A stretch of 64,000 nt of DNA from the NCBI GenBank assembly GCA_916613615.1, contig OU744727.1, positions 23,402,777 through 23,466,776 on the forward strand. Reading direction: 5' to 3'. The position numbers were made by a program, and so were the translations under genes. The stretch's first letter is position 1. Each line of letters opens with the position of its first letter. Source of the DNA: Steromphala cineraria. Lineage: Eukaryota > Mollusca > Gastropoda > Trochida > Trochidae. The notes below the pieces were generated by a model that searched no databases, had not been told where the DNA came from, and saw only the letters and a list, made by a program, of their open reading frames with translations. Below are positions 1 to 10,584 of this stretch, one piece after another.

Positions 1-1550
1 CTGTGGGGAGAGAATGCACTGCGTTATAATAAGCAAAATGTAATCTCACTTCAAAATGTATTGTTATAAGCCTTAACATTGGATTGTTTCCCACATTTCA
101 AAGTCTTGATACACTTTGTTCACTGTAGTAATAATTCAAAAAGTATTTTTGTATGTACTGTTTTATAGTGTACCGATCTGCTGTTTTACATGATACAATG
201 CATATATATTTGTATGTTTAATGATGTTTTGTAAAATATCAATAACCCCTTTATTGCTATTTTTCTCACGATGTATTAGACATTGCATGTTAATGTTACA
301 TAGAAATAGAAAACGTTGAGTAAATATCAACATCATCCTCTTAACAAAATGTATGCAATATTTGGTTGGTTAATCCGCCAGATCTTTCAGTACTCATCCA
401 TTCTTCTTTAAACCAGTGATGTTACCTTGTTAATTTACACATGATTATCTGTTCCTGATGCTGTGTTATTATCAAGTCTAAAACGAAATGCCTTCTTTAA
501 ACAAATACTATTTTATATGATCCCAGATTGTTTATTTTATAATTTCTAATTGATATAGTATCATGAACTACAGAAAGCAATTATATGTGCACATGTAATA
601 AGTTGAAGCACACCCTACCTCGTGTATCGTTAAGTGTACGATGTTTGTATAAGCCAGGTGTGAGATTTTATGGTCGCTTCAGAATTCTGAAAATCAGTTT
701 ATATTACTTTATAGCCTTTTTAAACTTTTGTTTGTCAATTTTGTCAAATTCTGAACATCAGTTTGTGTTACTTTATAGCCATTTCACAACTTCAATGTCA
801 ATTTCTTCAAATTCTGATCAGTTTGTATTACTTTATAGCCTTTTTACATCTTCATTGTCAATTAATTATTAGAAAACAATTGTACTAAATACTACAGCAG
901 TTTATCTATGCTGATTATATCTTGATATGTCTCCATTATCAAATTTGAATTTAGATAACCATACTTCGTTTCATTATTTATTTAAGAAATGTTATATTTT
1001 GCTTCTTTGTTGCAATTTGGATTACCATTACAACGTTGATACAATCTAAATCATTAACATTGATAATTCCATATTTGTTACAACAGAAACAACATGTCTT
1101 TTATGGCATAGTTTACAATAATATATTTCTTTTAATTTTAAATGCATAGTACTGTTTGTTATACAATATCTTATTAGGGTAGTAGTTTATTATCTTTGGT
1201 TCAGAACATCTGCATGTTTTTCTTAAATCAGAATTTTCTTACTATTCAGTTAAATGCTATGAAATTTGTCTTAGCCTAATTACCTTAAACAGGAATTCTA
1301 TTCGAGCCTCTCTTTAGCACTTTGAAGCTTCTTTCATTATTTGAACGTTTTCACTATCGGTAAAACGATCAATTTGGTCCAATAACGAACATGATTATAT
1401 GTAATTTAAACGAAAACGAACTAAAAGCAAGAACAAATAATTTATGAACTTTATGTACTGGTTATTTGTGTATCGTTAAATTTGAATATTTATGTTGAAT
1501 GCCTCTTAAAATGCATGAATAAAGTTATAATTTATTACATTTGAGTTTGT
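1..1550. other. AT-rich region, no gene seen; possible 3' UTR
   Basis: No convincing coding exon is visible on either strand. A canonical AATAAA lies at 1518-1523 on the + strand and is followed by T-rich sequence, so this could be the 3' UTR of a + strand gene that ends left of the window. That is inference. The open frames here are short and low in complexity. Confidence 0.3.
681..865. repeat. Small tandem repeat, about 3 units
   Basis: Three imperfect units of roughly 65-70 bp each contain AATTCTGA, then CAGTTTGT (or a variant), ATTACTTTATAGCC and a run ending in GTCAATT. The short open frame across this stretch owes its repeating residues to the repeat and is not a gene. Confidence 0.65.
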
Positions 1551-1654
1551 CTCCATTTTAAAGCAAAACATATATCATTCCCAGGAGGCTGCATCTATTT
1601 GTAAAGTTTCTATTAAAACATTGTCAGTAACCATCCAATATTTACAGATTCAAC

Positions 1655-1684
1655 GTTTCACAAGCACATTGCTCGCTTCATCAG
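1655..1684 (-). other. Hammerhead-like core motif (incomplete)
   Basis: On the - strand CTGATGA (1684-1678) is followed by an 18-nt stretch able to form a short stem (GCGAGC with GCTTGT, two G-U pairs, one unpaired A) and then GAAAC (1659-1655). This is the order of the hammerhead ribozyme core: CUGAUGA, stem II, GAAA. I could not find a partner strand supplying stem III and the UH cleavage site nearby. It may be a decayed ribozyme of the kind carried by Penelope-like retroelements, or coincidence. Confidence 0.3.
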
Positions 1685-1689
1685 GAATG

Positions 1690-3800
1690 AAGGAAGAACA
1701 TGTAATCCATCTCAATAATCCAGAGTAAACATTCCAATAAATCACCACCATATATATACTCTGGATTCCAAATGGGATCGAAGGGATAATTTTTTTAGCC
1801 TCTTTTCTTGACTTTCATCCAACCAACTGTCTCCGTTGTCAAGTTCAGCGGACGTATCAAATGAATTCAATCGTGACACGCCCCCGCCCCCGCCCTGATT
1901 TACTCTGGGTTATCGAGGTTGTGGACAGCGCAACACGCACCTTAACAAATCATTTGCCAAAAGGTTGAAAAAAGAAAATATATATATATATATAGCAACT
2001 TATCTCATCAAAAGGTTGAAAATTCAAAGTCGTATTGCAACTTGTTCATCAAAATTTTGAAAATTCAAACATACAAACAAATCCAAATCTATAATATTCC
2101 TCTTGATTTCTCACAGGCTTATAGAAAAAAGAATATAAGTGGGTTATAAAAAAAGTTCTAAACTAAACAAAGACATTGAAGGTGCCATACATAGTATTTT
2201 TTGTTAATAAATTGATCTCACGAAAACGGCAATGAACGTTACCGATTGAAAGACCAAGATTAGCGGGACATGGTAGTAGTACTATGGTTGGTTAAACTAC
2301 ACGAATCACACTATAGGACCTAAAAACTGCAAATAACAGTCTTATGGTTTGCGTATATAAATCGCATTTATATGTTGCAATCAAAATATATTCAAAAGTT
2401 GAAATATGTGAAACGAAATACAGATTTTAGAGAAAAAAAAAACAATCTGTTACACCAAAAAAACACAATGAAGATATCTCCGGTTGCTATATCTTGATCG
2501 AAAATTGGACAACCTGACAAGTTCAACTTGAGGTTTAATGAAAAATATCTGTTTTAAAAATCGTAGGTCAAATTCCTCCAACGCTTGTTCATTATTGTCT
2601 AATATCTTCACACGTTTGACTGGTTACTCCTGCAACAGCACAACCACTCACTTTGAACAGATACCTGGCAGATTGCCATGACGGTTTGGTGATAATGAAT
2701 AAGAAAGATCGGTAAATATGCAGAGGTGTACAGAAGCAATTTCAATTCGTCATAATCAAGCAACTCAATCGCTTAAACATCCTCTCTAAAAGGAAGAATT
2801 TTTAATAATTTTCCCATGTGATTTATGTTACAAATAGGTCGATATCTATAATAGATAATAATAATTTCTGTTAAAAGCTAAAATTTTGCAGTCGATTTTA
2901 GTAAATTAAGTTAAAATCGACGACGATGTTTCATAGTGAGCATTTGGTCTGTCAGTAACTGTAGAAAGGAACAAAAAGAACCCATGTAAAATGCACATAC
3001 ATTTATTTCTAACAAGACAAATTCTTATTTGATATGTAAGTTTTTGTATCGTTGCAATAGTTTGTGAATACATATCGAACATTCTGAAAGATTTTAATTG
3101 AAAAGGTATATAATAATATATAAGATGTATAATACATATGGTAATTTTTTTTTTAAATTTTAATCAATTATTTATTTCTGAATCCCTGTTACAATTCCAA
3201 ACAAGGAACCAGGGGGATTCGTTGTCCTCAGATTCAATAAAGTTGACAGAAGAGAGGATTCAGGTTTTCCCACACAAAGAAAAACACACATAACACAACT
3301 TCCACACACACAAGTACACAAAGTCACTATTATGAATATATGATGAACAGGCATATAAAGGTATTTTGTATGTCTAAAGTTAAGGCTAATGGAAAGATGC
3401 ATATTTAATTGATGTACTACTTCTCACCAAAGAGTGGATGATACATTAGCCATTTTATATAAAATTTATTATGGTTTGACTTACTGAAATACATATGACG
3501 CTCAATGGTGTATCGATTTGCTAAAATATGTTTAAACATATTCAAACTTATCTGACAATCATCCAGTTTACACTTGTAAATAAAGAATTTTGGCAAATAA
3601 AAGAATGAGGTCAAATACATAATCTGTAACAATATTTTCTTTTAGGCCAAACAGTACAAGTTCTGAACTTAGAGTCATGTTGTGAAAATGTGAACAATGC
3701 TCGTTGAGCCATGATAATAAAGATATCTAAAAAAATTGAACTTCTTGACACTCCCAGAACAAGCTTAAGTGCACTAGAGTTTGCTTTTGAGATTTAAAAA
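1690..3800. other. Non-genic AT-rich sequence
   Basis: I see no coding exon. A short TA microsatellite lies at about 1979-1994. The rest is AT-rich unique-looking sequence. The reverse-strand open frames at 3172-3632 have no recognisable residue pattern. Confidence 0.4.
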
Positions 3801-4682
3801 AGGACTCAAATCCATGGCAGGCCTCAAATCCGTGGCGGATTTCCAAATCCATGGCGGATTTTCAAATGCATGAAAAATTGCCGTACCTATAGCAAAAGCT
3901 GTGGCGGATTTTGTATTGATTGTGTTGAGACATTTTCAGCTGGGTAGAATTGTGTTACCAACATTCAATTTATGTGTTTTCCTACATGTACTTAATTGTA
4001 TTATAGGCCAAAATCTGCAATTGGCCAATAAGTAATGGAATCGGTACAACAATATGTTCGCCACTAAATTAATATCTTTAGGAAATTAGCCCTTGCTTGG
4101 ATTCTCGTTAGACTGACTTTTTTAGCAGTTAGATATTTGTTGACTATCTTTTTTTAACCCTTGGATCCGTATCGAAAATGTTTTAGGGTTAGTTTGTCTA
4201 GTGCAAGGGTCGGTAACGTATATTGTAGATAAAGTGGCGAACATATTGTACAGTGAACCTATAACGCTAACCCTAACCCTAACCATTTAGTTAAATAATC
4301 CTTTAATATGAATCCAAGGGCTAAAGTAGACATTTAGTATGAATCCAAGGGCTAAAGAAGATAGCTTCAGCGAATTTATGACTAAAGAAGACAGTTGCAA
4401 TGAATTCAAGGTCTACAAAGGAGAGCTGATTTTTTTCCAAGGCTTAAATAGACAGTATGAAGAAAAATAAAGAAATTAGTAACATAATGCAGTTGGTATT
4501 ATGCTATCTCGGACGGCAATAGCGGCTGAATTCATTTCTAACTGTTGGAAAATATCTTGCCTTCCCAATGAACAGCGGTTTCATCTGGCGTCACTTGACG
4601 TCAATAAACAATCAAACAATCAAACTCGCCATGGATTAGGAAATCCGCCATGGATTTGAGACCCGCCACAGATGTGAGTCCT
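3801..4682. mobile_element. Non-autonomous TIR element, 882 bp
   Basis: The ends form a long imperfect inverted repeat. The left end starts AGGACTCAAATCCATGG and the reverse complement of the right end starts AGGACTCACATCTGTGG; about 50 of 58 positions match. Each arm is itself built from short direct repeats of AAATCCATGGCGGATTT. The interior has no transposase frame. It contains a telomere-like run, three TAACCC-type units at 4267-4284, and several copies of a motif like ATCCAAGGGCTAAAG. No clear target-site duplication is visible. The superfamily cannot be assigned. Confidence 0.65.
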
Positions 4683-4766
4683 ACATATCTGCTGGACATA
4701 CTTTGATTTTATAAAGATAAACATTGGTTGGTATAAGTCTGTGAAGCAAACGGTACTGAAACCATC

Positions 4767-5526
4767 TCAATTCGTGTCCCTGGTTGTTTTAACTTGAAAA
4801 GGTTTTAGGTAAATTGACTCCCAAGGAAGATCAGTCGTACAAGTATCTTTCCATTTCACTTGTGATTTGGGAGTAAGACTTGACGAAATAAGTGCACAAT
4901 AATAATATTTTGACCCTTTTGAGATAGAAAGAATTTTTTTATAAATAGATTTTTCTCCAGGTCTTGGTGGAAAAGTAACAGTTACACCTGCTTTTTTCAG
5001 ATAATTTCTAACAGATTGTATAATACCATAAAAAAGAGTGAATGGAACATGTAAATCATAAATTTGTACAAATTCACTAAAGGACATGAAATGACTATCA
5101 CTGTTTATGAGATCAAAGATTTGACCAACACCTTTGTTACACCACCTTTTGCTATAGAAATATTGCCTGCCAATGATAATGTTGCTGTTGTAAAAAAGAC
5201 TCTCCGCTAGAAATTCTTCATAATTTGAAGGTGGATATTTAGAGTACAAAGACCCAAAGGAAGTCAAACAATCTTTCCAAAAAGCATTACTTACTTTTTT
5301 GGCTAAAAGTGTTGGGAACAAGTCGCCAAATTCATTTAAGTGTATGGTATCAGGATGTTGAGTCCTAAATAACTTGTTCCACTTGGATTCGCTGTCAGCA
5401 AAAAGTATCCTTATCCAAGTAATTTTCAGGGGTTTAACATATGCAAAGATATCAATCATTCCTAAACCTCCTTCTGACACTGGTGTGGTAATATTTTTGT
5501 CATGGTTTACAGGTTTCTGTTTTCTC
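4767..5526 (-). pseudogene. 5'-truncated LINE ORF2 fragment (L1/Tx1-like)
   Basis: The frame is open from an in-frame stop at 5527-5529 to a stop at 4767, about 250 codons. Near its start it reads VSEGGLGMIDIFAYVKPLK and then ITWIRIL. The pattern GGL-x-M-x-(D/N)-x(4)-K-x-LK-x-TW is typical of the region after the reverse transcriptase in L1- and Tx1-type ORF2 proteins. The catalytic reverse transcriptase and endonuclease domains are missing, as expected for a 5'-truncated insertion. The clade is a family-level judgement by eye. Confidence 0.65.
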
Positions 5527-5529
5527 TCA

Positions 5530-8500
5530 ATTTATCAATTCTGGTCACAGTTTCCTTAACCCATTAAAATAATTGAAGAATATTTTGCCTTGTACTTCTG
5601 GCAGCATACATAAAACTTACAACCTAATATATAGCTCAAATTTTGGAATTGATCAATCGTTTCGATATGTTTATTTCTCAATGCGAGGTCCATCATGTAA
5701 CATGGATTCTGTGCAAATTTGAATTTCAACAAATCGGATTCAACAAACAAGATAGCACGATTTCAATCATATCTTTCTTATAATTATACTGACCAAAAAA
5801 ACAAGTTAAAGATTGTGATTTTAATGATAATCATTTAATAATGAGGTCAATGAGAAATATATCAATATTTATAATTTCAAAACTTTCATAAAGCCTTAAT
5901 TGTTATTTTTGTCGAGTAAACGAAATGGAAACCCAACTTTAGGTAAGTAAGTTTACAAGCATACAAGTTTAACGGAATGAGGTCGCAAAAGTCAATAGTA
6001 TCAATTCTGATTTGAAAAGAGTATTTTGAACCGGGTTTATAATAAAGCATTAAACGAAAGGAAAAACAAATAACACCTTCCGCCAACATTTATTTTATCA
6101 ATGGGTGAAATTTGATAAAACGTTAAACAAAATAAAACAAATAACACCTTGCGCAAAAATTTATTTTATCATTAGATGAAATTTGATAAAACGTAAAAAG
6201 TTTGATTTCTTCGGGGTGCTGCCACTTTAATGGTCGCTCGAAGTTTTCTCTCTTATGTGACATATTATACTGTTCAACTAAAGAGAAGATGTTTAGGCAC
6301 CAGAAACTAGATTGCAACTATGGTATAAAGAAGCACTCCGCGATTTTCATCACATATTGTTTTACATTGATACAAACTTAAATAATCATATCCTATCAAA
6401 CATTGTCGACTCGATCGTAACTGATTGAGACTGATAATGTAGGCTTTATGTGTAGACATTGTGCGATACCCTTTTCCATATGTTGTGTTTTTATCTAATC
6501 TACTTACAATTTCAAACATACTGTTTTCATAAGAGATGGATAAGGATAGTGTGCAAAAGTTATAGATGGAATATCTCAAATGTTATGAGGGGGTAGCTTG
6601 ACTGGTTTTCTTGGGTTTGGGTTTAAAAGTAATGTGCATGTTCATTTCAATTTAATCAGTCAATTTGGTACTTGTCTTTGCAAGAAGGTTTTAGGATAAA
6701 GTTGTCGACAATAAACACCATACACGTAGAAGATTCAACATTTAAGAAAGAAGTACAACATGCAAAATGACTGGTACTTTTACCACCCTTTAAATAAAAA
6801 ACCCTACGTGTAAACTCTCTATCTACATGCTAGGTTTATTTTTAGAAAAATTATGATCATATTTTAACGAGATTGCAGGGTTACAAAAAATATCAAACAC
6901 AATAATACCTTTTCGTTCAATTTTGAATTATTTGCTTTTGTGAATAAATTTGTCAGCCGCCATTTAGTAACCTTTTTTTTATTTGAATCAAATTTCATTT
7001 GAGACACGTTCCTATTTTTAGTTATGTTCAGGGGACGTAACTCTGTTAGCTCATGAAAGAGCGCAATGTAGATATCACGTCTTGATAAAAGTGGATGCAA
7101 ACTTCAATTCCACTGCAAGGACAATCTTCTTGGATACAAATTCAAGGACATCAACAATTTTACCGTTTAGGTATTCAAAGTACGTTTGTTTTGCAGCACA
7201 CATAATCAAATGATCGGGATTTACGTTTTAATGTTTAGTGTACGTGAGCGAAAACTGTGCACTTCCGGTTTCTTTGTAATCATAACAAACTCAATTAAAA
7301 CATCAAACAATTTATATTGTTTTGCAAAAATGTAAATCGTTTTTTTAAATTCCTATGAAAAACTATTTCAAAATTATTCTATATCAAAACATATTTTTAA
7401 ACCCCATTTCTTGAGTCTGCCTGCTGTTTACTGAAATTGAAAATTAGATCTAAAAGAAATCTTAACATATTTAAGAAGTTTATCTCTAAAGATATGATTT
7501 ATTGGCAAGAAAACCATACATAATTTTTGCAATGAAAGGTTAATTATTGAGGCGGTTGCCTATATTAAAAACTTGTACACAAATATTTACAAAGATCGAT
7601 AAGTAAATCTCAAGATGAAGATGATAGTAACTGGTTAAATTTATAGATTAATGAATTCATATAATAAAATTGTGGTATTTATATATATATAACGAATTCT
7701 TATATTTATATGATAACATTCACAAATCAGTATGAAATGAAACTCATCCTCGATGCCTTACCTGCACATGGGACATATACAGTGATTTTAATCTGTTCCC
7801 AACCACCGCCCCTCATAGATCTACGGTAGTTGCCCTGCAAGAAACATCTGCTTGTCGAACTCATTTCTTGAGTCGTTGTTCGGAGTTGCAATGTGAATCC
7901 TGTGAGTTTGGAGTTTGCTCTTTTGAGCACGACAGCATTTGCTGGTTGCAAGCACAGTGTTAGAGCTCTTCCACTTGGAAAGCTTCTGATGGTAGCAGTT
8001 ATATTATTGATGTCACAGAGCGGAAAACTGGAGCTAGTTGGCAAGAATACAGTTTACCAGGAGCACATAGATCATGTCCCTGTTGTACCGTCTTTTTAAC
8101 CCTTGGATTTGCATTATAATGTCTTCTTTAACCCTAGTGTAAGGGTTGTTGACTGATCATACTTAAAATCTCTAGCCCCAAGAAAAGTGCAGTACTCCCG
8201 ATGTACTAACTAACCCAACATAAGAATCTCTGTTCTTGACTGGTCGACCCAACCCGTGGATAGTAAATGAAAGTTAGTTGTGACAGGTTACCCATTCTTA
8301 ACAGACATGTCACAGTTTTTGTGAAAATGAAATTACAGGGGACAATCTAGTTTATGCATATAATAATATTAGTACATTTATTTGTTTATATTTGTTTGTA
8401 CATGTGTTGTATTTATTATGTTACATATATATGTATACTATTTTGAATTTCATGCTCACTCAAAAGTACCATGAATTTAAAGAATTATCTTTCTTATCTA

Positions 8501-9108
8501 ATCTTGCAATATTATAAGAAAACTAGGGCTGTTATGACTTGGTGCCATGTATTATCAATGTTGAATTTGTCCAAATTTAGTTTCTGTTCAACTGCCAATT
8601 TAAATGTTAATAAAAACAACTAAAACTTTACTGGATTAAACACTTTTACATCTTTATTAATAAGGAAAACAAGGAATGAAAAAAAAAGCATTTGTTTTTA
8701 CCGTAACATTCTTTTTTTCTATTGTCAATGAATGAAAATACAATCTTTTCTCTAGAAATAGTGATAACATAACTACATTTTATATACCTTCCTTATAGAC
8801 AAGTTACAGGAGCCAACAAAAGTTTACTTATTCAAAATTAGAATCAGGTTCACAGTGACAAATTGTTCTGTGGATGTTAATTATAGATAATTCGGTAATT
8901 GTCATGTATATCATAAGCAGTCTCATTGGCTCATATTTCAAGTATTTATTTTAGAAATTTGGTTTCTGATGGCTATATATAATTGTGACCAGAACAACAT
9001 CACAGACATTTTGATGCAGGAAAAGTTGTTTGTTATTAGGGATTTAAATGGAATAAAAAGTAATTGAATCATATGGGTAGACTCATTCTCTCCCCACAGA
9101 GGCGGCTC
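5530..9108. other. Non-genic AT-rich region with small duplications
   Basis: No gene is recognised. A tandem duplication with a 72-bp period covers 6065-6197; both copies carry ACAAATAACACC and GAAATTTGATAAAACGT. At 8094-8150 there is another copy of the dispersed motif seen at about 4153, 4312 and 48526-48606 (AACCCTTGGAT on the + strand). The rest looks like unique AT-rich sequence apart from one candidate exon listed separately. Confidence 0.4.
7762..8044 (-). other. Candidate internal exon, unidentified
   Basis: This stretch is clearly richer in G+C than its surroundings and is open on the - strand for about 94 codons. It ends at a good donor (CAG then GTAAGG, donor GT at 7761-7760). The overlapping + strand is also open (7893-8099), so the coding strand is uncertain. 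No acceptor or neighbouring exon could be matched and the residues do not suggest a family. Confidence 0.2.
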
Positions 9109-9675
9109 AGTCATACCCGAGTTAGCCTCTGTTCTATTACGGCTAATACATGAGATAGAAAAGTAGAAATCTGTTTGGAGGCAATCGAAGTTAGTTGTGC
9201 AATCAGCGACGCTGTTTCAAAAGTGGTCATTCGCAAAAGCTCGGCTATTCCCGTGTGGTTCGGAAAAACTATTGTTTAACATCCAGGGGAGATAACTCTT
9301 CCTCCTACAAAACATTGCTTTTTAACTTCTCATTAGTTTTTATTTGGTTAATTATTAAAATAAAATGTATCATAAAACAAATAACAGTTTACACAATTAT
9401 AAAACAGTATGTTTCTAATAAAAAACCCTATCCATATCTGATTTTCAAATATTTTCCCTCTCACACTGCTAATGAAAAAGAAACCTAAAGGCATGATTCT
9501 TTTGCAAGTCACCCTACGACCGTTGAGAATTCCCGAAGTCGTGGATATCCAAACGGTGTTTTCATTGGCTGCAAATAAGGGAGATATCTCAAGATACAAC
9601 TTTTTGCCTCTAGGGCAATCTGCCGGAACCCCAGGATCTTGGCGTAATAGAACAGAGGCTAACTCGGGTATGACT
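9109..9675. mobile_element. Element with perfect 33-bp terminal inverted repeats
   Basis: The 33 bases at 9109-9141 are the exact reverse complement of 9643-9675 (AGTCATACCCGAGTTAGC at the left, GCTAACTCGGGTATGACT at the right). The interior of about 500 bp has no transposase. It includes GGGGAGATAACTC at about 9281, a core that recurs at about 56404. Perfect identity of the arms suggests a recent or actively maintained element. No obvious target-site duplication. The frame of about 126 codons across it on the - strand is probably non-coding. Confidence 0.65.
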
Positions 9676-9969
9676 GCATAATCCAAACAAAACAATGTAG
9701 TGGTTAATTGTTGCAGCCCTCCACACAACCTGTTAAAATATAATGATAGAAAGGAACATGTTTAAAGCACTCAATATTGATATTTTAAAGAGTTATTGTA
9801 TCCAATTGTGACACATTTAGGTTTACGCTAGCATTTACAAATCACTGCTTACTGTACAATTACTTGTTTTCTTTTGAGTTTTAAAGAAAATGTCTGCGTA
9901 TCTGTACTAAAAGTGTTTAAACTAATTGGGTTTTTAGGAATTTGTTGCGTTACATACACAGATAAGCTG

Positions 9970-10189
9970 CAGGGGTCAAAATTAGTCCTATTTGAGTACT
10001 AGCGATTCAGACTAGCTCATTCCTGTGTGCACTAGCCTAAAGATATTCTGACTAACCAAATACACCGATATCATCGTATTTTGTTTAAATTCAGCTAGTC
10101 CTTTGAACTACCAATGGTTGCTCTTTAGTATCTCAGCATCTTTTTCACTAGCCATGGGCTACCAGGCTAGTGCTAATTTTGAACCATGT
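9970..10189. repeat. MITE-like repeat A, copy 1
   Basis: Starts CAGGGGTCAAAATTAGTCC and ends GCTAATTTTGAACCATG, so its ends are imperfect inverted repeats. The body alternates CTAG-rich motifs (ACTAGCC and the like). It is a diverged sister of the copy at 10310-10512, in the same orientation. Confidence 0.6.
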
Positions 10190-10309
10190 GCTGTATGAAA
10201 GAATAACAAAACGTTTTTTTGAAAGTAACTCAACAGAAACCTCTCTATACCTCACGATATTAGATTATGCTACAATGAATATCAAGTATAGTAAACATGA
10301 TATTCTATA

Positions 10310-10512
10310 CAGGGGTCGAAATTAATCCTATTTCTGTACTAGCCATTCGGACTAGTGCATTCCTAAAAGTACTAGCCCAAAAACATTCCAACTAGCCAAA
10401 TACCTCTACATAATCGACAAAATTCTTCGGACTACCAGTCATTGCATTTTTATAGCCCAGCATCTTTTTCACTAGTCATTGGCTACCGGGCTAGTGCTAA
10501 TTTCGAACCCTG
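10310..10512. repeat. MITE-like repeat A, copy 2
   Basis: Starts CAGGGGTCGAAATTAATCC and ends GCTAATTTCGAACCCTG; the two ends pair as imperfect inverted repeats. The body matches copy 1 through blocks such as CAGCATCTTTTTCACTAG and GGGCTAGTGCTAATTT. The flanks share CTATA, possibly a target-site duplication. It lies about 70 bp upstream of the first coding exon of the unknown gene. Confidence 0.6.
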
Positions 10513-10584
10513 CCTATATATGTATTTCCTACGCTATGATCCCTTTCAATTCAGACCAAGTATAGCATCACCTAATGCTACAGG

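Noticed and set aside
4267..4284. A true telomere or chromosome end
   Set aside because: Only about three units, embedded in a TIR element.
1..9101. 16-base reverse-complement match between 1-16 and 9086-9101
   Set aside because: A match of this length is expected about once by chance in 64 kb, and the flanks do not pair.
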